Below are positions 54,503-63,681 of a stretch of 64,000 nt of DNA, piece by piece. A program made the position numbers and the translations under genes. The first letter of the stretch is position 1. Each line of letters begins with the position of its first letter. The stretch is taken from positions 62,001-126,000 of the forward strand of contig NZ_KB899243.1 in NCBI RefSeq assembly GCF_000378125.1. Direction: 5' to 3'. A model generated the notes under the pieces. That model worked only from the letters and a program-made list of their open reading frames with translations. It was not told where the DNA came from and did no database searches. The DNA comes from Rudaea cellulosilytica DSM 22992. Lineage in GTDB: Bacteria; Pseudomonadota; Gammaproteobacteria; Xanthomonadales; Rhodanobacteraceae.

Positions 54503-56431
54503 ATGAACGATTTTGCCAAATGGCGTTACGCCCTGATCGCGGTCGTGCTGATCCTCGGCGCGATCTATGCCCTGCCCAACGCCTTCTTCCCGCAACCCGC
54601 GGTGCAGGTGTCCGCCAATCGCACGGGTACCGTCGACCAGGCGCTCAAGGAAAAGGTCCAGGGCGCGCTGGAAAAAGACAAACTCGCGTTCAAGAGCCTT
54701 GAATTGAACAAGGACACCCTGCTCGCGGAATTTAACGATTCGGATACGCAGAACAAGGCGCAGGCCGCGATCAGCAAGGCCCTCGGCGACCAGTACAACG
54801 TCGCGCTGAACATGGCCTCGACCGTGCCGGGCTGGCTGCGCGCGATCGGCGCCAACTCGATGCCGCTCGGCCTCGACCTGCAGGGCGGCGTGCACTTCCT
54901 GCTCGAAGTCGACCAGAAGGCCGCGCTCGACAAGATGCAGCAGCGCTATCGCGACGACATCGCCGGTGCGCTGCGCGACGCGAAGATCCGCTACGAGACG
55001 ATCAATTCGAGCGCGAACGGCATCGTCGCCACGTTCAAGAGCGACGAAGACCGCAAGGCCGCCGGCAACGTGATCGCCAAGCAGGTCAACCAGCCCGAGA
55101 AGCTCGGCGACCAGCCGCCGCTGGAGTTGACCGATGGCGCGGCCACCGCCGACAGCTTCCCTCTGATCGCGAAGGTTCGCGAATCGACCGCGCTCGCCGC
55201 CTCGCGCAGCACGATCTCGAGCAACCTGACCACGCTGCGCAACCGCGTCAACCAGCTCGGCGTGTCCGAGCCGCTGATCCAGCAGCAGGGCGCGAACCGC
55301 ATCGTCGTCGAACTCGCCGGCGTGCACGACACGGCCGAGGCGAAGAAGATCCTTGGCGCGCAAGCCACGCTGGAATGGCGCGCGGTCGACGAGAACGCGA
55401 CCGGCGCGGCCAACCTCGGCAATCCGGGAGCGTACGAAATCGCCAAGACCGGCAACGTGCCGCCCGAATCGCGCCTGTACTACATGCAGCGCATCGGCCC
55501 GGACGGCAAGCCTGAGCCGATCATCCTGTCGAAGAAAGTCATCGCCGGCGGCAACGATCTGGTCAACGCGACCGCGATTCCCGACCCGCAGACCGGTACG
55601 CCGGCGGTGTCGATCCAGCTCAACGCCAAGGGCGGCGCGAAGATGCTCGAGTTCACCCAGCAGGCCGTCGGCAAGCGCATGGGCGTGGTCTACATCGAAC
55701 GCGTGCCGCAGACACAGATCGTCGACGGCAAGGAAGTGCGCACGTTCAAGGAAACGCAAGAGGTCATCAACGCAGCGACGATCCAGGGCGTGTTCGGCTC
55801 GCGCTTCCAGACCACGGGCCTGGGCCAGAAGGAAGCGAGCGACCTCGCCCTGCTGCTGCGCGCCGGCTCGCTCGCCGCGCCGGTCGACATCGTCGAGGAG
55901 CGCGTCATCGGCGCCAGCCTCGGCCAGGAAAACATCGACAAGGGCTTCAAGGCCGTCCTCCTCGGCCTGCTCGCCGTGCTGATCGCCGCGGCGATCTACT
56001 ACAAGCTGTTCGGCCTGATCGCCGACGTCGCGCTGGTGTTCAATCTCGTCCTGCTCGTCGCCGTGCTCTCGCTGTTCCAGGCCACGCTGACTATGCCCGG
56101 CATCGCCGGCATCGTGCTCACCCTCGGCATGGCAATCGACGCCAACGTGCTGATCTGCGAGCGCATCCGCGAGGAACAGCGCAACGGCGCCACCCCGCTC
56201 GCCGCGATCAAGGCCGGCTACGAGAAGGCCTGGGCGACGATTCTCGACGCCAACGTCACCCATCTGCTCGCCGCGGTCGCCCTGCTGTTCTTCGGCTCGG
56301 GTCCGATCAAAGGCTTCGGTGTGACCCTGCTCATCGGCATCCTCACCTCGATGTTCACCTCGGTCACGCTGACGCATGCGATCGTGAATCTGGTCCACGG
56401 TCGGCGCAAAGTGAAGGCCCTTTCGGTTTGA
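54503..56431 (+). CDS. secD: Protein translocase subunit SecD
   Basis: A 642-residue inner-membrane RND-superfamily protein with one N-terminal membrane helix (RYALIAVVLILGAIYALPNA). A large periplasmic domain (LGLDLQGGVHFLLEVD, QLGVSEPLIQQQGANRIVVE) and five C-terminal helices with GMAIDANVLICERIREEQRNG follow. With SecF it uses the proton gradient to pull proteins across the membrane. secF starts 49 bp later. Confidence 0.98.
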   Translation: MNDFAKWRYALIAVVLILGAIYALPNAFFPQPAVQVSANRTGTVDQALKEKVQGALEKDKLAFKSLELNKDTLLAEFNDSDTQNKAQAAISKALGDQYNVALNMASTVPGWLRAIGANSMPLGLDLQGGVHFLLEVDQKAALDKMQQRYRDDIAGALRDAKIRYETINSSANGIVATFKSDEDRKAAGNVIAKQVNQPEKLGDQPPLELTDGAATADSFPLIAKVRESTALAASRSTISSNLTTLRNRVNQLGVSEPLIQQQGANRIVVELAGVHDTAEAKKILGAQATLEWRAVDENATGAANLGNPGAYEIAKTGNVPPESRLYYMQRIGPDGKPEPIILSKKVIAGGNDLVNATAIPDPQTGTPAVSIQLNAKGGAKMLEFTQQAVGKRMGVVYIERVPQTQIVDGKEVRTFKETQEVINAATIQGVFGSRFQTTGLGQKEASDLALLLRAGSLAAPVDIVEERVIGASLGQENIDKGFKAVLLGLLAVLIAAAIYYKLFGLIADVALVFNLVLLVAVLSLFQATLTMPGIAGIVLTLGMAIDANVLICERIREEQRNGATPLAAIKAGYEKAWATILDANVTHLLAAVALLFFGSGPIKGFGVTLLIGILTSMFTSVTLTHAIVNLVHGRRKVKALSV

Positions 56432-56480
56432 TGTTTTCCTCTCCCCGTGTGGGAGAAGGAAAAGACAGAAGAGTACACAA

Positions 56481-57449
56481 ATGGAAATTTTCAACCACGA
56501 CAGCAAGATCGACTTCCTGCGCCTGCGCACCATCAGCATCGGCGTCTCGATCGTCCTCCTGCTCATCTCGCTCGGCGCGCTCGCCACGCGCGGCCTCAAC
56601 TACGCGCTCGATTTCACTGGCGGCGTGCTCGTCGAGGCGGCATACCCGGCTCCGCCCGAGGCCAATGCGATCCGCGACACGCTAGAAGCGGCCGGTTTCC
56701 ACAACGCGCAGGTCACCCCGTATCTCGGCACGAACGACGTTGCCATCCGCCTGCAACTGGGCGAAGCCGGCGCCGCCAAAGGTGAGGCGGGTGACGATCT
56801 GAAGAAGATGAACCAGATCGCCGACAATGTCATCGCCACGCTCAAGGCAAAGGACGCCGACGTGACCAAGAAGAGCGCGAGCTTCGTCAGCGCCTCGGTC
56901 GGCGAAGAGCTCAAGAGCGATGGCATCGTCGCCGTCATCTTCGTCATCATCGGCATCATGATCTACATCGGCATCCGCTTCGAATGGCGCTTCGCCATCG
57001 CCGCGATCGCCAGCGAATTTCACGACACGATCATCGTGCTCGGCTTCTACGCGCTGACCCACCGCGAGTTCGACGTCAACGTGCTCGCCTCGGTGCTCGC
57101 CGTGGTCGGCTACTCGATCAACGACAAGGTCGTCGTGTTCGACCGCGTGCGCGAACTGTTCCGCTCCGCGCGCCGCGCCGAGCCGGTCGAGATTCTCAAC
57201 AAGGCGATCAACTCGACCCTGTCGCGTACGATCATCACCGCGCTGTTCACCGCGATCACGATGATCGCGCTGTACCTGTTCGGCGGCTCCGCAGTGCACG
57301 GCTTTGCTCTGACCATGGTCATCGGCATCGTAGTCGGCACGCTGTCGTCGATCTTCTTCGCCAACCCGATCCTGTATTGGCTCGGCGTGTCGAAGAAGGA
57401 CCTGATGCCGGTCGCGCGCGACAATTCCGAGCTCGCGCGTCGCCCCTGA
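56481..57449 (+). CDS. secF: Protein translocase subunit SecF
   Basis: A 322-residue inner-membrane partner of SecD with six predicted helices. YALDFTGGVLVEAAYP follows the first helix; the conserved GYSINDKVVVFDRVREL and the TLSRTIITALFTAITMIALY segments are present. It ends 160 bp before the second large repeat. Confidence 0.98.
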   Translation: MEIFNHDSKIDFLRLRTISIGVSIVLLLISLGALATRGLNYALDFTGGVLVEAAYPAPPEANAIRDTLEAAGFHNAQVTPYLGTNDVAIRLQLGEAGAAKGEAGDDLKKMNQIADNVIATLKAKDADVTKKSASFVSASVGEELKSDGIVAVIFVIIGIMIYIGIRFEWRFAIAAIASEFHDTIIVLGFYALTHREFDVNVLASVLAVVGYSINDKVVVFDRVRELFRSARRAEPVEILNKAINSTLSRTIITALFTAITMIALYLFGGSAVHGFALTMVIGIVVGTLSSIFFANPILYWLGVSKKDLMPVARDNSELARRP

Positions 57450-57492
57450 GATTCTCGCCTAGGGCGCGATTCATCGTGCCCTGCCGCTGTGC

Positions 57493-57516
57493 TCGTCATT
57501 CCAGCGCAAGCTGGAC
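57493..57516. repeat. REP-like repeat left of copy 2
   Basis: CTCGTCATTCCAGCGCAAGC and the four following bases are matched, inverted, at 58229-58252. Each half is itself a hairpin (ATTCCAGC/GCTGGA). It belongs to the GTCATTCC-type REP family seen at 10640 and brackets the large repeat. Confidence 0.7.
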
Positions 57517-57612
57517 TGCGAAAGCGGGTGCCTCAGCGAATAGCCCGAAGGCATGCCGAGAGAGCGGCATGTAATCCAGTCTGCATGGATGCCATACAAA
57601 GCATCGCATCCG

Positions 57613-58222
57613 CGTGTCCAAGGCGCGTCCCTTCCCCTTTCCACGCGCATCCCGCGCGCGGGTCACTTTTTCTTCTCCAGCGAAGAAAAAGTAACCAAAA
57701 AGACGCCGCCCCCGACACCGCACCACGCGCGCTGCGCGCGCGTGGTGCCCTGCGCTTCTCGGCGCCCGCGGGCCGGCGCGAACTCGCGCATCCCTGCGCT
57801 CGGACATGCGCGCCTTTCCCCCGCCGTCGCCTGCGATGCTCGGTGCGGTGAAGGGGGAGGAAAATCGAAGGCCAGGTCAAGAGCAACGGCGTGCAGTGCT
57901 TTTGCTTTGCTCCTGCCCTTGCTTCTGCGCGCAGGAGCGCGCTGCCTTGGCTTTTCCGGGTCCCCATTGCATTGCGGCGGCAGCGGTCGGAAAAGCCCGC
58001 AGGGTGAGCGCGATGGATCGCGCTCATTCGGCTGCCTGCACACGGATGTGCAGTCAGCCGAACCCGGCCGCTGACGCGGACCCTTTGGGCGGGATGCCCA
58101 AAGGGCGCAATGCTCTGGGGCGCATTCTCTTTGGTGACTTTCTCTTGGGCGAGCAAGAGAAAGTCACCCGCTCGCCCGCAGGGCGAGTGGAAGCTTTGGC
58201 TCTTAAAAGCCAAAGAGAAAAG
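57613..58222 (-). repeat. Large hairpin-array repeat, copy 2 (inverted)
   Basis: The inverted counterpart of the element at 53315-53873, similar end to end by eye. Perfect hairpins: GAGCGCGA/TCGCGCTC (58006-58025), TTCGGCT...AGCCGAA (58027-58062), CCCTTTGGGC/GCCCAAAGGG (58081-58105), a 13-bp stem TGACTTTCTCTTG/CAAGAGAAAGTCA (58135-58166) and CTCGCCC/GGGCGAG (58171-58187). Several stems differ from copy 1 on both arms so that pairing is kept. It occupies most of the 830 bp between secF and tgt. Confidence 0.85.
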
Positions 58223-58228
58223 CTGGAT

Positions 58229-58252
58229 TCCAGCTTGCGCTGGAATGACGAG
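58229..58252. repeat. REP-like repeat right of copy 2
   Basis: ATTCCAGC/GCTGGAAT makes a perfect stem around TTGC and is followed by GACGAG. It mirrors the repeat at 57493-57516. Confidence 0.7.
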
Positions 58253-58277
58253 CAGCGCAGACGCGAAGCATTGCGTC

Positions 58278-59435
<1,158 letters not shown>

Positions 59436-60447
59436 CTACCGCGCGTCCAGCGGGCTACGCACGCCGAGACCGCCGCGATTGAGAACGTGGGTGTAGATCT
59501 GCGTCGTCGCCACGTCCTTGTGGCCGAGCAACTCCTGCACCGTGCGGATGTCGTAACCCGATTCGATCAGATGCGTGGCAAACGAATGCCGCAGCGTGTG
59601 CGCGCTGACCGGTTTGACGATACCCGCCTTGGCGCATGCCGCCTTCAACGCGCGCGAGAACACCGCATCGTCCAGGTGGTGCCTGCGCACCGCGCCGCTG
59701 CGCGGATCGCGCGACAATTGCGCGGCCGGAAACAGCCAGCGCCAACCCCGCTCGAGATGCGCGCGCGGATACTTTCGTGCGAGCGCATGCGGCAGCCAGA
59801 CTGCAGCGGTGCCCGCGGCGAGATCCTGCGCAAGCAGGACGCGCGCGCGCTCGACCTCGCGCTGCAGCGGCTCGACCAGCGAACGCGGCAGCATCGTGTG
59901 CCGGTCCTTGCCGCCCTTGCCATCGCGCACGACGATCTCGTTGCGCGCGAAGTCGACATCCTTCACGCGGCAGGCGCAGGCCTTCCATCAGCCGCATGCC
60001 CGTGCCATAGAGCAGGCTGGCAATCAGCCACGGCCGACCATCCATCGCCGCGAGCAAGCACGCCGCCTCCTCGCGTGCCAGCACCGTCGGCACACGACGC
60101 GGTCGCTTCGCGCGCACGACTCGGTCCAGCCAAGGCAACTTGAGCCTGAGTACCTCTCGATATAGATACAGCAACGCGGAAAGCGCCTGATTCTGCGTCG
60201 CTGCAGCAACTTCGCCGTCGGTCGCCAGGCCGCTCAAAAACGCCTCGACCTCATCCGCACCCAATTCGCGCGGATGCCGTTTGCCATTGGCGAGGATGAA
60301 CCGCCGTATCCATCCCACATACGCCTGCTCCGTGCGCAGGCTGTAATGTTTGACGCGTAACTTGCGCCGAACTTCGTCCAACAGGCGCGGAGCCTGCGAC
60401 CCAGCCGGCACCGCTGTTACGCCCCCGCTTCCGGCCTGATAATCCAT
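59436..60447 (-). pseudogene. intI: Integron integrase IntI, frameshifted
   Basis: A tyrosine recombinase reading 336 residues if one base is removed, the normal IntI length. The first frame runs from the ATG at 60447 (GAGGG site) through RTEQAYVGWIRRFILANGKR and [14 protein letters not shown]. An extra base near 59969-59970 (CTGCCGCGTG where CTGCGCGTG is expected) then shifts the frame. The second frame continues [20 protein letters not shown] to the stop at 59436. It contains the IntI-specific insert ([20 protein letters not shown]), [22 protein letters not shown] and the nucleophile Tyr in IYTHV (about 318). The gene points away from the cassette array, as in all integrons. As written it makes no full recombinase. 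Confidence 0.93.
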
Positions 60448-60541
60448 TACGCCCTCGCTTCGCGATGATTGCAACGAAGCTTGGCCGCGGATTGTCGCGG
60501 CGGATATCGGGTAACTGCTTGCTGTAGTGTAAGAATTTCGC

Positions 60542-60570
60542 TTGACGTGCAATCGAAGCCGGCTGAACAT
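60542..60570 (+). promoter_or_regulatory. Candidate cassette promoter (Pc)
   Basis: TTGACG (60542-60547) and GAACAT (60565-60570) are spaced 17 bp apart and point into the array from beside attI, where integron Pc promoters lie. The -10 match is weak. Confidence 0.35.
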
Positions 60571-60612
60571 CCCGTGCAACGCCCCGGATGTGGGGTCTAT
60601 TTGTAGTTAGGC
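60571..60612 (+). other. attI recombination site
   Basis: The junction between the intI leader and the first cassette carries the core site GTTAGGC (60606-60612), with the expected crossover after its G. The left limit is approximate. All cassettes lie to the right. Confidence 0.75.
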
Positions 60613-60624
60613 GCCGGCGGTCCA

Positions 60625-60951
60625 ATGCGAATTGCTTCCCTAGCAATGGTTATATGCGGTATCGGGGCGTGCGCAAATTCTGGCGGCACGAAGCAATACG
60701 AGCCCATGTATTCTCGCGCTATCAGGTTGTGTATCGAGCACTACCTCCCAAACTCCATGGCTCGCGCTGAAGGGTTTGATCTTGATAAGCATCAATCCGA
60801 GGTGCAAGCTCGACGCAACGAGCTCGCGGCTCAATTCGGCAACGCAGCCGGAATCTCATACGTTCAGGGCCGCATCGCGCAGGGTGGCGAAGAGCTCACC
60901 ATGCTTTGCGCCAATGAATTGCTCAATGCTGCTAGGTCGGTGCGCCGCTAG
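60625..60951 (+). CDS. Cassette 1: small putative lipoprotein
   Basis: A 108-residue protein with a short signal (MRIASLAMVICGIGAC) whose IGAC fits a lipobox, giving a lipid-anchored mature part of about 93 residues that is mostly helical (HQSEVQARRNELAAQFGNAA). I recognise no family. The ATG lies 19 bp after the attI crossover, and the frame stops two bases before attC1. Weak ribosome site (GGCGG). Confidence 0.7.
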   Translation: MRIASLAMVICGIGACANSGGTKQYEPMYSRAIRLCIEHYLPNSMARAEGFDLDKHQSEVQARRNELAAQFGNAAGISYVQGRIAQGGEELTMLCANELLNAARSVRR

Positions 60952-60952
60952 C

Positions 60953-61042
60953 GCCTAACTATTCGGTCAAGTGGACCGCCGCGATGTCGCGCTGTAATCT
61001 GACGCTCACTGTGGCAGCGGCCACTTACCTCAAGCGTTAGGC
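60953..61042 (+). repeat. attC1
   Basis: A 90-bp imperfect palindrome with core sites GCCTAAC and GTTAGGC. Inside, AAGTGGACCGC pairs with GCGGCCACTT, leaving one unpaired A, the extrahelical base typical of attC. The central part also pairs in stretches. Confidence 0.93.
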
Positions 61043-61052
61043 CTCACAAAGC

Positions 61053-61337
61053 ATGTCCGATCGAGACATCCGCATCGATTCGTACTTCTCGCTTCCCACC
61101 GATCTGGCATCAGAGCTGCGCGCTTGGCCAGAGTTTCTTGCTGGCGAAGGGTACACAGTAGAGCTTCAATCGCCATCCGAGCGTATCTCGGTTCAACCGG
61201 AATTTGACGAGGGCCAAATGTTCATTCGTCTCACCGGTACGGGTACAGGCCCACTCTTTCATCGTGTCCTGGGTGCTACAGTTCACTCGCTCTCGGCGCA
61301 CAGCGATAGCGTCTTCATCACTCGCTGGTCCTCGTAG
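61053..61337 (+). CDS. Cassette 2: hypothetical protein
   Basis: A 94-residue soluble protein (MSDRDIRIDSYFSLPTDLAS start) with an acidic, beta-rich middle (QPEFDEGQMFIRLTGTGTGP). No family recognised. The ATG lies 17 bp after the crossover of attC1; 52 bp separate the stop from attC2. No ribosome site is visible. Confidence 0.7.
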   Translation: MSDRDIRIDSYFSLPTDLASELRAWPEFLAGEGYTVELQSPSERISVQPEFDEGQMFIRLTGTGTGPLFHRVLGATVHSLSAHSDSVFITRWSS

Positions 61338-61388
61338 CCGTCGGGCATCTCTTGCTCAGCCAGCTTGCTAACTGGCAGCCCGCGTGAG

Positions 61389-61478
61389 GCCTAACTATTC
61401 GGTCAAGTGGACCGCTGCGACGGGCCACGGTAATCTGACGCCCACTGTGGCAGCGGCCACTCACCTCAAGCGTTAGGT
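61389..61478 (+). repeat. attC2
   Basis: A 90-bp site with cores GCCTAAC and GTTAGGT, nearly identical to attC1 in sequence and length. Confidence 0.93.
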
Positions 61479-61487
61479 GCCACAAAA

Positions 61488-61694
61488 ATGCTCGCTGACT
61501 ACGATGGCATTGAAGGCATGACGGTCAACGAGCGCCTCTCGCATTTCAATCTCTTTGCGGCTTTTGATGAGGCGGTAAAGTCTGGAAAGCTTGAGGTAAT
61601 TGTCTCCGTACTCCGTCGAGCTCAGTTCACCGAGGCACAAGCAAACCTTACAGCTTCTTCAGTACTTGCAAACCCTTCGCGCCTCGGTCGCTAA
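61488..61694 (+). CDS. Cassette 3: small hypothetical protein
   Basis: A 68-residue, mostly helical protein (MLADYDGIEGMTVNERLSHF start; EAVKSGKLEVIVSVLRRAQF). No family recognised; length and helical make-up would also fit a small regulator or antitoxin, without specific support. The ATG lies 16 bp after the crossover and the stop 10 bp before attC3. Confidence 0.68.
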   Translation: MLADYDGIEGMTVNERLSHFNLFAAFDEAVKSGKLEVIVSVLRRAQFTEAQANLTASSVLANPSRLGR

Positions 61695-61704
61695 CGCAGG
61701 TGGC

Positions 61705-61794
61705 ACCTAACTATTCAGTCAAGTGGACCGCTGCGACGTGCCACGGTAACCTGACGCCCGCTGTGGCAGCGGCCACTTACCTCAAACGTTAGGG
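61705..61794 (+). repeat. attC3
   Basis: A 90-bp site with cores ACCTAAC and GTTAGGG; interior as in attC1 apart from a few substitutions. Confidence 0.92.
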
Positions 61795-61799
61795 CGCAC

Positions 61800-62111
61800 G
61801 TGAAGGCCGAAGAAATACTCACGGTTCGTTGCAAGACTCACGGCCCACAACCCCAGGCATTCGTCTGTCAGCACATCCTTGAAACGCTCGATACCAATCA
61901 AGCGATCGGGTTCCATTGGCCCGCTGAATCTAACAGTCCCTTCCCGGATGCGTGGTGCACAGAGTGCGAAGCAGCCCGTGTTGCCGCGGGCGGAGATTGG
62001 AACGATGAGCTTATGAAGGCGGTAGATATCAAGCTTATTTGCGGTTCTTGCTACCAGGTTGCCAAAGGCATTTGGTTGCGTGCAAGGCACCCTGTGTCGA
62101 GTGCGCCCTAA
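61800..62111 (+). CDS. Cassette 4: Cys-rich, probably zinc-binding protein
   Basis: A 103-residue soluble protein starting at a GTG 12 bp after the crossover. Cys/His pairs are spread along it: RCKTHG, VCQH, WCTECEA and ICGSCY. The CxxC pairs suggest one or two zinc sites. The tail (GIWLRARHPVSSAP) runs into attC4, so the last codons overlap the recombination site. No family recognised. Confidence 0.72.
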   Translation: MKAEEILTVRCKTHGPQPQAFVCQHILETLDTNQAIGFHWPAESNSPFPDAWCTECEAARVAAGGDWNDELMKAVDIKLICGSCYQVAKGIWLRARHPVSSAP

Positions 62112-62195
62112 CTATTCGGTCAAGTGGACCGCTGCGGCGTGCCGCGGTAACCTGACCCTCACTGTGGCAGCGGCCACTTACCTCAAGCGTTAGGC
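62106..62195 (+). repeat. attC4
   Basis: A 90-bp site with cores CCCTAAC and GTTAGGC, same sequence family. Its left core overlaps the last two codons and stop of cassette 4. Confidence 0.92.
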
Positions 62196-62205
62196 GCCTA
62201 CTTCT

Positions 62206-62571
62206 ATGTTTCCAGGTCTTCCAGCGTTTGCTGTCTTCCTGCTTTCGGCGGGCGGGCAACTTCCAGGCTCTGTGCTTGAAACAGAACACTATGTCATTGA
62301 ACTTTCGGAGACTTGTCCGGAGTTCAGCGTAGGCGATTGTACGGCGAGCTATCTCGGAAAGAACAAGACAACCGGCGCTTCCATCCGCCTCGAAGGCAAG
62401 TCGGTAATGGCCTTGTGCAAAGACAACGCCACGCCGTGCCATTTCACTTGCTATCAATTCCCCAGCGGCGCTTATACGTATTTTGTCTACCCCGACGGCG
62501 ATCTCAGAGTTACTAAGGGTGGGCATGTAGTCGCCCAAGAGCATGGCTCTTGGCGAGGCAGCGGCGCCTAA
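62206..62571 (+). CDS. Cassette 5: exported hypothetical protein
   Basis: A 121-residue protein with a hydrophobic start (MFPGLPAFAVFLLSAGGQLP) that could be a signal peptide. The mature part has four cysteines (TCPEF, GDCTA, ALCKD, PCHFTCYQF region) suited to disulfides. No family recognised. The stop codon lies inside the attC5 core (GCCTAAC supplies TAA). Confidence 0.7.
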   Translation: MFPGLPAFAVFLLSAGGQLPGSVLETEHYVIELSETCPEFSVGDCTASYLGKNKTTGASIRLEGKSVMALCKDNATPCHFTCYQFPSGAYTYFVYPDGDLRVTKGGHVVAQEHGSWRGSGA

Positions 62572-62655
62572 CTATTCGGTCAAGTGGACCGCTGCGATGG
62601 GCCGCGGTAATCTGACGCCCACTGTGGCAGCGGCCACTCACCTCAAGCGTTAGCT
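62566..62655 (+). repeat. attC5
   Basis: A 90-bp site with cores GCCTAAC and GTTAGCT, same family. The last core differs from the usual GTTAGGC, as does the left core of attC6 (AGCTAAC), which matches it: the two ends belong to the same cassette. Confidence 0.92.
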
Positions 62656-62671
62656 ACCGTTGGAGCGACAC

Positions 62672-63196
62672 GTGCGCGGCATACTCCCATTCGGTCTTCT
62701 CTTCTCTGCACTTATCGCTATACAAGGCTGTGCGCCGCTTCAATCAGAAGACACAGCAAAGCTTCCTCGCTCAGCAGTTGAGCAGCAGCTCTCGTCTTCC
62801 GATCCATCAAACTACTATGTTTATGCTGCGAGGCTTTTCCACGAAGGTGCCAAAGAAGACGCCGTTTTCTGGTTCTACGTTGGTGAAATTCGCTACCGGT
62901 TCTACCTTGCAGCAAACCCCACTCTCGATCCTAGTGGCGCCCCTGCTCTCTTCAGTTCTTTGCATGAAGAGGTCGGTTCTGTAGTCAACGGGTGGGCCGG
63001 CGCCGACCCTGACTCATGGGCAAAGCAAATGGGGCGCGCTCTAGCTTGGGACGCCACCAACGACAACAAATTCACATCCAAGGCCACCTATGCCAAGCAG
63101 TGGCAAGACGCTCGTTTGGGGTTAGAGAAGCTTAAAGAGGAGGTGGTAGCAAATAAGGCTCAAATCCTTGAAGAGCGTAAGAAACGAGGCCTGTGA
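62672..63196 (+). CDS. Cassette 6: putative lipoprotein
   Basis: A 174-residue protein with a lipoprotein signal (MRGILPFGLLFSALIAIQGC; lipobox IQGC). The mature part is helical, with aromatic-rich SNYYVYAARLFHEGAKEDAV and a charged C-terminal helix (EKLKEEVVANKAQILEERKK). No family recognised. The GTG at 62672 was preferred because GGAG lies 7 bases upstream; a TTG four codons earlier is open. The longest cassette. Confidence 0.72.
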   Translation: MRGILPFGLLFSALIAIQGCAPLQSEDTAKLPRSAVEQQLSSSDPSNYYVYAARLFHEGAKEDAVFWFYVGEIRYRFYLAANPTLDPSGAPALFSSLHEEVGSVVNGWAGADPDSWAKQMGRALAWDATNDNKFTSKATYAKQWQDARLGLEKLKEEVVANKAQILEERKKRGL

Positions 63197-63203
63197 GATC
63201 GAT

Positions 63204-63293
63204 AGCTAACTATTCGGTCAAGTGGACCACTGCGACGTGCCACGGTAATCTGACGCTCATTGTGGCAGCGGCCACTTACCTCAAGCGTTAGGC
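63204..63293 (+). repeat. attC6
   Basis: A 90-bp site with cores AGCTAAC and GTTAGGC, interior as in attC1-5. Confidence 0.92.
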
Positions 63294-63300
63294 TTCAGCA

Positions 63301-63681
63301 GTGAAGACTCGTAGCACTATCATCGTTTCTTTCACATGCTTGGCTTTCGCAGGCGTCGCCGCTTTTTCGCTGTGTCAAGAGATGGTCTATCTATCCGCGC
63401 AACAAGATGTTTCAGCGTACAGTGCGGACAATTGGTCTTATCAAGACCGCCCAGACGCGGTGATTCGTTCTGGTAGCACAGTACCTATCGTGGGCTGCGT
63501 TAGCGACAAGAGTGACGTCCACGAAATCGTCGAGATCTCCGGCCATAGGTACTTCGTAGGTCCGGGGAGCTACACAATCCCCAGGCGTCGGGCCAGCATC
63601 GAGGAGGCTTGGTTCAATCCTCGGGCCATCCTTAGTTGTGCAGGCTTTCTCCCGGGCGTTTCCCGCGAAGCGCCTAACTAG
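63301..63681 (+). CDS. Cassette 7: exported or membrane-anchored hypothetical protein
   Basis: A 126-residue protein with a GTG start 13 bp after the crossover and an N-terminal hydrophobic helix (IIVSFTCLAFAGVAAFSLC) that is a signal peptide or anchor. The rest is beta-rich (HEIVEISGHRYFVGPGSYTI) with three further cysteines. No family recognised. The last codons overlap attC7. Confidence 0.7.
   Translation: MKTRSTIIVSFTCLAFAGVAAFSLCQEMVYLSAQQDVSAYSADNWSYQDRPDAVIRSGSTVPIVGCVSDKSDVHEIVEISGHRYFVGPGSYTIPRRRASIEEAWFNPRAILSCAGFLPGVSREAPN

Noticed and set aside
62035-62544. 169-codon minus-strand frame across attC4
   Set aside because: It runs through a recombination site and two plus-strand cassette genes, which fit the cassette layout.
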